DNA of 64,000 nt from Candidatus Margulisiibacteriota bacterium (GTDB lineage: Bacteria > Margulisbacteria > Riflemargulisbacteria > GWF2-39-127), in the NCBI GenBank assembly GCA_003242895.1, contig QKMY01000057.1, positions 62,001 through 126,000 on the forward strand, in the 5' to 3' direction. Both the position numbers and the translations under genes were made by a program. Shown piece after piece: positions 1 through 8,420 of the stretch. Every line of letters starts with the position of its first letter. The first letter of the stretch is position 1. A model generated the notes under the pieces. It was given only the letters and a program-made list of their open reading frames with translations. It was not told where the DNA came from and did not search any database.

Positions 1-1092
1 AATCATTGGGAGAATATTGAATTCGACATCAAGGCAAATGCAGGACTTGATTTTATCGACAGGCATCGCTATTGGAACCACCCTCAATTTGGGTACGGTA
101 CAGGTGTTGTGTTTGATAACCTATCAATGATTAAATATCCCGAAAAATCTATTCCTGCGATTCTTGCAGCACAAAAAGTGAAAGGCAAGCCTTTTGTGGT
201 ATCTGAGTGGAACACTGCCTGGCCGGGTGATTATTATTTTGAAGGACCAGCGATTATGGCTTCGTATGCGAAGTTGCAGGATTGGGATGCGCTCCTACAG
301 TTTAGTTTTAACAGCCCACGATATCCGGAAGTTTTTTCCGATAATTTTGACGTCGCTTCGTTTCCCAATGTTGTTTCTCAACTCCAAGTTGCGGGAGAAG
401 CTTTTTACAGTACAGGTATTACGCCGGCAAAAGTTACTGTATGCGAGTATGTTAGCGATGATGCATTAAAAGACTTAATAAAAGAAGATCGCGGTGTTTT
501 TGATAAACCGGAGTTATCGCTTGTGACCGCTGTTTCGAAATCTTTTGATAAAGCCCCTAATAATTATGATCCGAGCTTAAACCTTGTGAATACGTATATA
601 GGAAAAAAAGGGAGTGTGCTCAAGAGCACTACAGGGCAGATGGAGTGGAATAGTAAGAAAGGCATAATCACATTAAATAGCCAGAAAATAATAGGAGCAA
701 TAGGGTATCTTAAAAGCATACCTATTGAAATTGCTAACATAAACTTTACCGTAGATACGGACTTCGCTTCGTTGTTTTTTGTTTCGAAAGATGGTAAACC
801 GCTAGCAGAGTCAAAAAAAATTCTGGTTGTAGCTACAGCTCGAGCAGAAAATACAGGTATGATCTATAATACAGTAAAGACACAGATCATCGATATTGGT
901 GATGCTCCAATATTACTGGAAGGCGTAAAAGCAAGTATCAACATAAAAAATAGTTCGGCCGGAATTCATGTTTATTCGGTAGGGTTTGACGGTAAAACAA
1001 AACAGGAGATAACAACAAAGAATAAGAATAGCGCAATCAATTTCGAGTTATTACCGAGCAATCAGACATTATATTATTTAATAACTAGGTAA
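1..1092 (+). CDS. Glycoside hydrolase-like protein, 3' part (5' truncated by window edge)
   Basis: The reading frame is open from base 1, so the gene starts upstream; 363 residues are visible. The first third has a TIM-barrel glycosidase look: HRYW near residue 22 and a strand ending in VVSEWN, whose Glu (about residue 69) sits where clan GH-A enzymes carry the catalytic nucleophile. The remaining ~250 residues look like beta-sandwich domains, common C-terminal modules in such enzymes. A role in cutting a beta-linked polysaccharide or glycoside is inferred. The exact family cannot be called because the N-terminal barrel with the acid/base residue is missing. It ends 115 bases before the convergent phosphomutase gene. 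Confidence 0.5.
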   Translation, partial: NHWENIEFDIKANAGLDFIDRHRYWNHPQFGYGTGVVFDNLSMIKYPEKSIPAILAAQKVKGKPFVVSEWNTAWPGDYYFEGPAIMASYAKLQDWDALLQFSFNSPRYPEVFSDNFDVASFPNVVSQLQVAGEAFYSTGITPAKVTVCEYVSDDALKDLIKEDRGVFDKPELSLVTAVSKSFDKAPNNYDPSLNLVNTYIGKKGSVLKSTTGQMEWNSKKGIITLNSQKIIGAIGYLKSIPIEIANINFTVDTDFASLFFVSKDGKPLAESKKILVVATARAENTGMIYNTVKTQIIDIGDAPILLEGVKASINIKNSSAGIHVYSVGFDGKTKQEITTKNKNSAINFELLPSNQTLYYLITR

Positions 1093-1155
1093 TCGTTACG
1101 CTTATAATAAGTAGTTCTTGGATCTTGCTTTTAGTTTGTAGCTAGAAAAAAAAAT

Positions 1156-1183
1156 AGGGCTGTCAGAATAATATGACAGCCCT
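1156..1183 (-). terminator. Rho-independent terminator of the phosphomutase gene
   Basis: A 10-bp perfect stem (AGGGCTGTCA / TGACAGCCCT) with an 8-base loop. Read on the minus strand it is followed by a run of about ten T with one A, the classic form, 25 bases after the phosphomutase stop codon. On the plus strand no T-run follows, so it mainly serves the minus-strand gene. Confidence 0.9.
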
Positions 1184-1207
1184 TCAGTTATAAATAAGTA
1201 TGAAAGA

Positions 1208-3670
1208 TTAAACCGGTGTTTGCATAGCGCGATATTTTTCTATAATAGGAAGAACAATCTCCATATTTTTTGATGGTTTTTGCGTCGATAACTTAACTGC
1301 ACCTGCTTGCTCAAGTTTTTCAAGCACTAGTCCAACTACGACAGCATATCTCTTCTCTGCTTCTTCTTTTGATATCTTGGTGCCATCGAATATTTCTGCA
1401 TCAAACCCTGCAACTTCAGCGACTTGAACTGCAGTTGGGTCATTTGATGAACCTCGAGTTACAAATGAGCCTAAATGGGTTCCATTCATAGTAAAATTGA
1501 TTTTTCCAAATCTCCATATTTTATCCTGGTCATCCCATTTTTTTTCGAATTCGTCAACTGTTATTCGACCTATGGGCGTCTCAAAGGTGGATTCTGCTTT
1601 AAAAATTTCTTCAGCAATTTTTATGCTCACACTTCTTGCGAGGCCAATAAGTTTTTGCGGTATAGGGCCATCAGCATTGGACTTCCAGCCGGTATCATTT
1701 TCTGGTAAAGCTGCAACAGTGTCTATTACCTTTTGTCCGAATTCCGGTTGAAATCTTGGTGCATCGCGGTGGTATGGAATTTCTTTCTTTTCACTAATAC
1801 CAAAAATGGCACCGGTTTGGATTGAATTTCCGTCGTACAAATGTGCTTTTTTCGCTTCATTTACTGCCATAGCGGCAAATAATAAACCTACTGTGATTGG
1901 ATTTTCGTATTCACCCGTATAGTCTAGCCACGTATGTCCGGATGCTTCAAAATATCCTAAAACGACATATCCTTCATCTCTAAGTTCTCTCGCCTTAGCC
2001 TTAAGGTATACATATCCGGCATCGGTAATAAATGTTTCAATCCCTAATCGCTTGGCTTCATCGTGAATGGCTTTTGTCGATAAACAATCCGTAATAATAG
2101 CTACTGGTTTTCCTTCTTCTATGGCTTTTGAGTAGCCACCTTCCTTCATTAAGAATGGAAGGAGAAGCTGTCCGACTTTGTCTGGTGCAAGTACTTGTGA
2201 TTCCCCATTTTTAGATCGAATAACAATAGACCCTCTATCTCCATCAAGGTCAAATGCAATCCCAAATTCTGCAAAAGTCTCGTTCATAACTTTGATCATC
2301 GGTTCTAGGTTTTCATTGATAGAAGGGTCTGCAGTATGCTCTCCTTCAATGGGTATGACTTCTGCATTAAGTATTGTCGTATCTGCTCCCAACATTTCTA
2401 ATGCTTTTTTCATGAGTATACCGCTGGATGTGTTTGAGCCTTCAATCGCAGCTTTAATTCCTCGAAATGGCATAGGTAGTTCCGGTAACTTTCCTAGTTC
2501 TTCTTGTACTTTGGCGTTGATGTTCGGAGAATTGTTAAGCTTTTGCGCTATGGAATACATGGTCTCACCCTTAACATATCCCAGCGCAGATAATACTCCC
2601 AGAACTGCCATGTTAGTGTGTGATTCCCCTACGTCAAAGGATTTATAGTTTCCTAGAGGCTGCATTAATTCATTAAGTTTATTGTTATCCATGAGTTTTT
2701 TTATGTTCTTTGGAGTTGTGATTTTAATGTCATACGTCGTCATGCTTTCTAATAAACCGGATTTTCCGATAAATGATACTTTTGTCCCGACTACAATATC
2801 TTCTATCGGTCTTGATACATGACTTGCTGTCAAAAAAACACTCATCGCCGGCTTTGCTACACGTACCTGATGAGAGAATGCAGATACGCATGACGGAAGC
2901 ATTTTAGGGTTACCCTTGTTATCGATCCCTTGGTCGGCGTATCCGAAAACTACATCATATCCCCTTAATCTGGCAGCATATATCGCAGCGTCTACAATTT
3001 CCTGATCATACTTTCTGCCATCATGTGTGATCAATACTGTTTTGTTATTTTCTATTCCCAGAGTTGAGCATCTATTTTCAAGTATATCTATCCATGACCA
3101 TATATAATAAGCTGTATTTTTAGGAGAATAATCTCTTCCCCCTTCGTTAGTAGCCCTGAAATCATAATCTCTATTGACGTCGGTATTGAACTCTAGAGTT
3201 TCATAAAAATAAGTGTTGTCTAAAGATCTTTTTAAAATATTTAGTATTTTCTCGGAATTACTACCAAAGGTTTGGTTGAAAGAATCTAAGAATTTTTTAT
3301 TAGAATAAGAAAATTTTCCTGTGGTCCTATTTTCTTTATTGATAACTTCAAGTGTTATTAAAGTTTTCCAGATTTCATCATTTTTTTCAATATCAAAAAG
3401 CGCTGATTGATCGACAGTCGCATGTCTTTTAACTTTTCTAATACCTCTCAAATCTTTTGCAGTTACATCGAATTCTCTTTCTATTCCACTAAGGTAATCA
3501 AGGTATTGCACCGCTTTTGATGCAGATATGTTAAATTTATCTGTAATATTTTTTACCGAGAAGGAAAATGGACTGGAAATAATATAGTTGTGTATATTAT
3601 TTATAGTTTTTGTATCGAGTTCAGTTAAAATAGGTATTTTCTGGTCAACTTGTATTACTTTTTTTTTCAT
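1208..3670 (-). CDS. Phosphohexomutase-family protein with an N-terminal helix-turn-helix region
   Basis: 820 residues, much longer than the usual 450-580 of alpha-D-phosphohexomutases. From about residue 190 the four family loops appear in order: a THDGRK segment (215-220), a catalytic-serine-like loop TASHVSRP (281-288; canonical is TASHNP), the metal loop DLDGDR (474-479), the sugar loop FEASGH (574-579), and a C-terminal phosphate loop RGSSNDPTA in place of RxSGTEP. The first ~80 residues predict a winged-helix/HTH-like fold, followed by ~100 unassigned residues. Family knowledge suggests interconversion of hexose 6- and 1-phosphates. The altered serine and phosphate loops leave substrate and even activity uncertain. 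AAGGGGGG lies 12 bases before the ATG, a rather long spacing. Confidence 0.75.
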   Translation of the reverse strand: MKKKVIQVDQKIPILTELDTKTINNIHNYIISSPFSFSVKNITDKFNISASKAVQYLDYLSGIEREFDVTAKDLRGIRKVKRHATVDQSALFDIEKNDEIWKTLITLEVINKENRTTGKFSYSNKKFLDSFNQTFGSNSEKILNILKRSLDNTYFYETLEFNTDVNRDYDFRATNEGGRDYSPKNTAYYIWSWIDILENRCSTLGIENNKTVLITHDGRKYDQEIVDAAIYAARLRGYDVVFGYADQGIDNKGNPKMLPSCVSAFSHQVRVAKPAMSVFLTASHVSRPIEDIVVGTKVSFIGKSGLLESMTTYDIKITTPKNIKKLMDNNKLNELMQPLGNYKSFDVGESHTNMAVLGVLSALGYVKGETMYSIAQKLNNSPNINAKVQEELGKLPELPMPFRGIKAAIEGSNTSSGILMKKALEMLGADTTILNAEVIPIEGEHTADPSINENLEPMIKVMNETFAEFGIAFDLDGDRGSIVIRSKNGESQVLAPDKVGQLLLPFLMKEGGYSKAIEEGKPVAIITDCLSTKAIHDEAKRLGIETFITDAGYVYLKAKARELRDEGYVVLGYFEASGHTWLDYTGEYENPITVGLLFAAMAVNEAKKAHLYDGNSIQTGAIFGISEKKEIPYHRDAPRFQPEFGQKVIDTVAALPENDTGWKSNADGPIPQKLIGLARSVSIKIAEEIFKAESTFETPIGRITVDEFEKKWDDQDKIWRFGKINFTMNGTHLGSFVTRGSSNDPTAVQVAEVAGFDAEIFDGTKISKEEAEKRYAVVVGLVLEKLEQAGAVKLSTQKPSKNMEIVLPIIEKYRAMQTPV

Positions 3671-3842
3671 TATAAAATAAAGCCCCCCTTATTGTTTTAT
3701 TTAATGAAGTTATCGTAAGATTTTTGAAATTATTTCAGATTAAATTCCATAGCTCAAAAGAATATAGTATTTAGTCTTCTATTGATAAGTTTTTAAGCGC
3801 ACTTTATATTATAAAAAGCGAGTGCAAGAAACTCTATCTTTT

Positions 3843-5396
3843 TTATTTAAAAGACTCTTTGATCTTTTCTTCCATTACTTTATCCGGATTTTTTACAACA
3901 TTCATATCTATTTCAAACTCGGAGTCAGGTTTGTTTTTTTTAATTAGCTTCAATCCATATTCATAATTATGAAACAATTCGTAACAAAGCTGATCAATAT
4001 CCTTATCATCGTCAGCACTCTGAGAAATTATATAGCTGCTGGCTTCAGGAGTTATGGCAACATGGAGATCTGCTTTTTGTGAGATTTTTTGAATAAAGTC
4101 ATCAAGTTTCAATTTATAAAAATGTAGTCTAGCGTAGGCCGGATCCTCTATTATCCGGTGGAGTTCACTTTTTGGATTTTTAATAAGGCTTTCGGTTGCA
4201 ACAAAATATTTAATATCTGTTGAAGGAAGCTCAAATTTGAAATCACGAAAAGTTTTTTCTAGAATAGTTCCAAGGCTTCGCGCTCCGGTTTTTTCTTTAG
4301 CCGCCTGTTTTGCTATCTCGGTAAGTGCGCTGTCTTCCAGGAAAATGCTAATTCCATAGGCAGAAAAAGAGGTAATATATTGCTTGAGAATAGAACCTTC
4401 CGAGTTTTTTAAGATATCAAAAAGATCTTTTTGTTCCAGGTCCTGGCAGAAAACACGAATTGGTAACCGGCCTATGAACTCCGGTTCCATTCCGAATTTT
4501 ATAAGGTCCTCAGTGCCTGTTCTAAAAAGAATATCAAAATCTGACAGCGCTGTGGCTTCCTGTCCCAAAAATCCTATCTGACTTCCTTTGAGGCGTTTTT
4601 TTACAATATCGATAAGGCCGTCAAAAACACCGCTCACTATGAATAATATATGTTTAGTGTTTATGGTATCCTTTTTAGGGGCTTTTTTTCCGCCCATTAC
4701 ACTCTGTAGTTGAGATTGAATATCCCATGGAGTTGTAAGCGGTACATCAGTATCTTCCATGAGCTTTAGTAAATTGGACTGGACACCTCTGCCGCCCACA
4801 TCTCTACCCATTGGTCCGCCTTGAGCGCTGGCAATTTTATCTATTTCATCAAGGAAAATAATCCCATATTGAGCAAGATCTATATTTCCATTAGATTTTT
4901 TGACGAGTTGTCGTACCAGATCTTCAACATCTCCGCCAACATATCCTGTTTCGGAATACTTAGTTGCATCTCCTTTTACAAATGGTACACCAATCAACTC
5001 GGCAACAGTTTTAATTAGATACGTTTTTCCTACGCCTGTAGGTCCGATCATAATGATGTTTTGCTTCACATATGTCTTCTCGTCAGCACCTTTTCGAACT
5101 TGCGCTATGTGATTGAAATGGTCACAGATTGCAATTGCCAGAGCTTTTTTTGCCTCGTCCTGCTTAATAACGTACTTATCGATATAGGTTTTGAGTTCTT
5201 TCGGTTTAAAAGCAAATTCTAACTTTTCTTCAGGATTTTCTTCTATTTCCTCTTCCGGAATATTTTCTTTCGTCGGACCCTCAGGGTTTTCAAAACCAAA
5301 TATAGCATTAATATTATATTTACTTTTTAAAAGATCAGATAAGTCTTTTTGTATTTCATCAAAAATTGGCTTATCGTCATCATCATTATCTTTCAT
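3843..5396 (-). CDS. ClpX-like AAA+ unfoldase lacking the zinc-binding domain
   Basis: 517 residues. Walker A GPTGVGKT (118-125), Walker B IIFLDE (179-184), pore loop GYVG (151-154), arginine finger in FIGR (310) and sensor-2 GARSL (371-375) are all in ClpX positions. An IGF tripeptide (274-276) matches the loop with which ClpX docks on ClpP. In place of the four-cysteine zinc domain there is an acidic ~65-residue N-terminus. About 120 residues after sensor-2 are not typical of ClpX. The likely role is ATP-driven unfolding of proteins, perhaps for ClpP, but no clpP is nearby. AAAAGGGG lies 5 bases before the ATG. It is probably a second, specialised ClpX-type protein rather than the housekeeping one. 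Confidence 0.75.
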   Translation of the reverse strand: MKDNDDDDKPIFDEIQKDLSDLLKSKYNINAIFGFENPEGPTKENIPEEEIEENPEEKLEFAFKPKELKTYIDKYVIKQDEAKKALAIAICDHFNHIAQVRKGADEKTYVKQNIIMIGPTGVGKTYLIKTVAELIGVPFVKGDATKYSETGYVGGDVEDLVRQLVKKSNGNIDLAQYGIIFLDEIDKIASAQGGPMGRDVGGRGVQSNLLKLMEDTDVPLTTPWDIQSQLQSVMGGKKAPKKDTINTKHILFIVSGVFDGLIDIVKKRLKGSQIGFLGQEATALSDFDILFRTGTEDLIKFGMEPEFIGRLPIRVFCQDLEQKDLFDILKNSEGSILKQYITSFSAYGISIFLEDSALTEIAKQAAKEKTGARSLGTILEKTFRDFKFELPSTDIKYFVATESLIKNPKSELHRIIEDPAYARLHFYKLKLDDFIQKISQKADLHVAITPEASSYIISQSADDDKDIDQLCYELFHNYEYGLKLIKKNKPDSEFEIDMNVVKNPDKVMEEKIKESFK

Positions 5397-5427
5397 AAAA
5401 ATCCCCTTTTATAACTGTAATCAACAT

Positions 5428-5438
5428 TAGTGTACTAC
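5428..5438 (-). promoter_or_regulatory. GTAGTACACTA element in the clpX-like leader
   Basis: On the minus strand GTAGTACACTA lies 31 bases before the ATG of the ClpX-like gene. The identical 11-mer lies 30 bases before the flgB ATG (8380-8390). The core TAGT-N2-ACTA is a dyad. It could be a shared operator near the transcription start. It was noticed by eye, and chance is possible. Confidence 0.25.
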
Positions 5439-5608
5439 TTTTTAAATAAAAAACAATACGCAGTTGTCATGATAAATCATGGATAACTACAATAAATATC
5501 AGAAAATTGAAGATATCACTTGTAATATAATTTGAGGCGGATTATTCCTTATAAAAAAATGAGCTAGGGTTCGGTTAGCAGCAACACGAATTAGTTATGT
5601 ATGACTGG

Positions 5609-5767
5609 CTATCGTCGATTGAGGTTCTCTATGTACCTGCCTAGTAACTGTACATTTTGACATTTTAGAAGTGAAGGATCGAGTGTTAGTTTGGTATGGT
5701 TAAATTCTTTGAAATAAATGGAAAAGAATCTTATTTTCTTTTGATCAAATAATGTTTTTATAGTCAT
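5609..5767 (-). CDS. Possible small protein, 52 residues
   Basis: ATG at 5767 with GAGGTG five bases upstream opens a 52-codon frame ending in TAG. The product is basic and aromatic-rich in its first half (KKIRFFSIYFKEF) and ends in ENLNRR. It shows no signal peptide, membrane segment or family I recognise. It sits inside the 529-base space between the clpX-like gene and the epimerase gene. Apart from it and the GTAGTACACTA element I see nothing coding there. The good ribosome site is the main support. Confidence 0.35.
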   Translation of the reverse strand: MTIKTLFDQKKIRFFSIYFKEFNHTKLTLDPSLLKCQNVQLLGRYIENLNRR

Positions 5768-5925
5768 TAGGCACCTCGTTTGTTTTGGTTAACTAGTATT
5801 TTCCCGGCAGGAAAGTAAAGCCAAACATCGGTAATTATAGAACTACTATAATGGTTTATCGTATGTCTTTTAAAGGAATTGCGTCAAAATGTTGAAATGC
5901 TTTAGATAGGGTGGTGTAAAAAAAA

Positions 5926-6867
5926 TTAGTTCCTCCCTGTTTTTAACCATGTCCGTGTCCTTGAGATACCTTCTTCGAGTTTGACTTGAGGCGCCCAGGA
6001 TAGCAATTTATTTGCCTTAGAATAGTCACATAGAAGCTTGGGTATTTCGCTTTGTGGATGAATATGCGGGATATGTCTTATTCGTGTTTTATCGGGACAG
6101 ATAATTTCTGCCAGGGTGTTAATCGAGACGTCTATCCCGGTTCCGGCATTAATAACCTGTCCGTTCGCATTCTTAGCGAGGCCGCATTCGATAACGAAGC
6201 GAGCACAATCCTCTACGTACAGGAGATCCCTTGTTTGGAACCCATCTCCATAGATAGAGAGCTCTTCGTTTTTTAGCTCTTTGCTTATAAAAATAGCAAC
6301 GACCCCGCCTTCGCCAGAATTTTTTTGATAGGGGCCATAAGTGTTAAAAGGACGAACAATGACCGCGGGTAATCCATATGCGTAATAATAAGACTGCACG
6401 AGATATTCCCCTGCAAGTTTGGCTCCTGCATAAGGGGATGCAGCTTTGAGGGGGGAAAGCTCATTTATCCCAAGTTGTGAATCGGCCCGGTCATATACCA
6501 TACAGGTACTCATATAGACGATTTTTGTTCCGGTTGTTTTGCAGGACTCCAGTACGTTCAAAGTCCCTGTCGCATCGTTATCAAAGGTTTTTCTCGGATC
6601 ATCTATACTGTCTTGTACATTTATTGAGGCGGCAAGATGGTAGCAAATATCGAACTTGTTTTTAAAAAGAGCTTGTACAATTGGAATGTTCTTAATGTCT
6701 CCTTGAACGAATCCTTTGAAATTCTGATGATTAAGGAACTGGATAATGTTTTCTTTTTTCCCGTTAGATAGATTATCAAGTACCCAGACAAAGTGTCCCT
6801 GATCAAGTAATTGCTTAACTATCCATCTGCCTATAAACCCGGCACCTCCGGTGACAAGAATATTCAT
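5926..6867 (-). CDS. NAD-dependent epimerase/dehydratase (extended SDR, UDP-glucose 4-epimerase-like)
   Basis: The protein opens with the nucleotide-binding motif TGGAGFIG directly after MNILV. It carries the YxxxK catalytic pair in SPYAGAKLAGEY and the substrate-side segment RPFNTYGPYQ, all typical of extended short-chain dehydrogenases acting on nucleotide sugars. The start at 6867 is preferred over an in-frame ATG nine codons upstream because AAGGAG sits six bases before it and the Rossmann strand begins immediately. The predicted role is epimerisation or dehydration of a UDP- or dTDP-sugar for surface polysaccharide; the exact substrate is not readable. It is a stand-alone gene. Confidence 0.88.
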   Translation of the reverse strand: MNILVTGGAGFIGRWIVKQLLDQGHFVWVLDNLSNGKKENIIQFLNHQNFKGFVQGDIKNIPIVQALFKNKFDICYHLAASINVQDSIDDPRKTFDNDATGTLNVLESCKTTGTKIVYMSTCMVYDRADSQLGINELSPLKAASPYAGAKLAGEYLVQSYYYAYGLPAVIVRPFNTYGPYQKNSGEGGVVAIFISKELKNEELSIYGDGFQTRDLLYVEDCARFVIECGLAKNANGQVINAGTGIDVSINTLAEIICPDKTRIRHIPHIHPQSEIPKLLCDYSKANKLLSWAPQVKLEEGISRTRTWLKTGRN

Positions 6868-7128
6868 AGGGTACTCCTTGGTGTATGAATTCATTCATAG
6901 ACGGATTAATAATCAGTCTGTTTTAGGGCATTGATCAATCTTTATGTATCTTAGCTTGTATTATACCAGATGTTTTCCTTAAACCTCTACCAAAACAGCG
7001 CAGGCATTTATCAATATTTCGAAGACCATTTTATAGCGGTTTCCGCTTGTTTTGCCTGGGGACCGGTTTATATGATAGAATTAGGTATTAAAAGGCTTAG
7101 CATAATTTTATTGAAATGAAAGGCTTTC

Positions 7129-7572
7129 ATGAGTAATGACATATCCAACAAAATTATAAGACTTAGAGAAGCTGAGGATGTCCTCTATACTGAGCTGCAA
7201 AAGATAATTATTTATGAGAAGACTGTTCTTGCTGACGGTAACTATGAAAAATTCGATCCGATCATGGAAAAAAAGAAGAACATCATGTACAAGATAAATA
7301 TTTTTGAAGCTGAGTTGCAAACAATAAAGAAACGAATGAGTGTTTCTGATAAATCAGTATTAGTTGAAGTCAATAAAAAAGAAAAATTACTGGCCGAAAA
7401 GGTAGCTGCTATTCAGTCGATGGAAGATGCAAATATTAAGATAATTATAGAAAAGCTCGCTGAAATCAATAAAGAAGTCGGTACTTTTGGAAAAAAGAAA
7501 CATTTAGAAAAGCATTTCGGGGCGTATAAAAGTTCTCCTATGAGTTCAAAAGTTTTTGATGCCATGATTTAG
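7129..7572 (+). CDS. flgN: FlgN-like flagellar export chaperone
   Basis: 147 residues, almost entirely helical with long charged heptads. It has the FlgN pattern: a helical hairpin, a central 'GNYEKFDPIMEKK' segment resembling the family's 'GD.E.l..ll..K' signature, and a short flexible C-terminus ending FDAMI. FlgN chaperones hold hook-filament junction proteins FlgK/FlgL before export. AAAGG lies about seven bases before the ATG. The gene precedes the flagellar run and its stop codon overlaps the stop of the convergent merR-type gene. Sequence conservation in this family is weak, so the call rests on length, pattern and context. Confidence 0.6.
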   Translation: MSNDISNKIIRLREAEDVLYTELQKIIIYEKTVLADGNYEKFDPIMEKKKNIMYKINIFEAELQTIKKRMSVSDKSVLVEVNKKEKLLAEKVAAIQSMEDANIKIIIEKLAEINKEVGTFGKKKHLEKHFGAYKSSPMSSKVFDAMI

Positions 7573-8276
7573 CTAACTGCTTCAATCATTTTTATTGCCA
7601 TAATGATATCGCAAAAGGCTTCTCCACGCCGTAGTCGATCGGAAAAAGATTCTCTAATCTGTAAAAGTTCATTTTTGTTGTAACTGCCTTTTTTTGCTTT
7701 TGCCCAGTAGAGTATGAGCGCATCCAGTGTATTGATATTGCTTTCTTCCGGTGTAAGCTCAATTTTTTTTCCGGGTTGAATGTCTTTTAGAAATAGTTTT
7801 AGACAATCATCAATCTTTTCTCTTTTTTTTATAGTTTTTTTTATGGTTTCTATATTTTGTTTTAAGGTTTCGATGTGCTCACTTTTATACAAAGAAAATG
7901 GATATCCCGGAGTGTTTTTTTCAAGTTCAGACGTTCCGAGTAACTGTTCAATAAGTAGATTGTTCGCAGCCATCCATTCAGTTGTCAGTTGATTTATTTT
8001 ATTGAGTGTCTGATGGTCAAGAGAAAAGATTAAAGGGTTTTTAACCGTGATACTTAATTTGTTTTCTCCCCATGCTTCGCCAAGTGTTTTTCCGCTGTTT
8101 TTGGCTTCAATAAGTTGCTTAATGCTTTCAATATCCTCTTTTCTATAATATCTGACATTTCGTGATCCGAGTTTTGGCGAAATATATCCTTTTTTTTCCC
8201 AGTATTGTAGCTGGCGATGGGTGCACCCGGTTATTTCTCTTGTATCTTTGAGGGTATAATAATTTTTTAGTATCAT
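7569..8276 (-). CDS. MerR-family transcriptional regulator
   Basis: The N-terminal ~70 residues are a MerR winged helix: YTLKDTREITGCTHRQLQYWEKKG, then RNVRYYRKEDIESIKQLIEAK. After it come ~165 mostly helical residues without the usual effector cysteines, so the inducer is unknown. ATG at 8276 is chosen because the HTH begins within a few residues. An upstream TTG at 8294 would lie inside the promoter. The gene is divergent from flgB, with only 144 bases between starts, so control of the flagellar operon and of itself is a reasonable inference. Confidence 0.85.
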   Translation of the reverse strand: MILKNYYTLKDTREITGCTHRQLQYWEKKGYISPKLGSRNVRYYRKEDIESIKQLIEAKNSGKTLGEAWGENKLSITVKNPLIFSLDHQTLNKINQLTTEWMAANNLLIEQLLGTSELEKNTPGYPFSLYKSEHIETLKQNIETIKKTIKKREKIDDCLKLFLKDIQPGKKIELTPEESNINTLDALILYWAKAKKGSYNKNELLQIRESFSDRLRRGEAFCDIIMAIKMIEAVS

Positions 8277-8282
8277 AGTTCT

Positions 8283-8311
8283 TTTATAATACAAAAAATG
8301 TATCGAGTCAA
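8283..8311 (-). promoter_or_regulatory. Promoter of the merR-type gene; possibly leaderless
   Basis: On the minus strand TTGACT (8311-8306), 17 bases, then TATAAA (8288-8283). Only six bases separate the -10 from the ATG at 8276, so transcription would start at or next to the A of the start codon. No ribosome site is present. A dyad ATACA-N5-TGTAT (8289-8303) fills most of the spacer, where MerR-type proteins bind. Confidence 0.65.
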
Positions 8312-8345
8312 ACCGAAAGTTAGAGAATTGCTGGGATTAACTTAA

Positions 8346-8374
8346 TTGACACCAATTTTCACGATTGATATAAT
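8346..8374 (+). promoter_or_regulatory. Consensus sigma-70 promoter of the flagellar operon (flgB)
   Basis: TTGACA (8346-8351), exactly 17 bases, TATAAT (8369-8374): a perfect consensus promoter 47 bases before the flgB ATG. Transcription should start near 8381, inside the GTAGTACACTA element at 8380-8390. It suggests that the early flagellar genes are read by the housekeeping sigma factor. Confidence 0.85.
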
Positions 8375-8379
8375 AATTG

Positions 8380-8390
8380 GTAGTACACTA
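8380..8390 (+). promoter_or_regulatory. GTAGTACACTA element at the flgB transcription start
   Basis: The 11-mer spans the expected +1 of the flgB promoter and is identical to one in the leader of the clpX-like gene at nearly the same distance from the ATG. TAGT-N2-ACTA is dyad-symmetric, so it is a candidate operator. Evidence is two occurrences only. Confidence 0.25.
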
Positions 8391-8420
8391 GTCTAGAGTC
8401 ATAAATAAAGAGCCCATATT

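Noticed and set aside
3671-3842. GAGT/ACTC mini-hairpin with T-run after the clpX-like gene as a terminator
   Set aside because: A four-pair stem with a seven-base loop is too weak to call.
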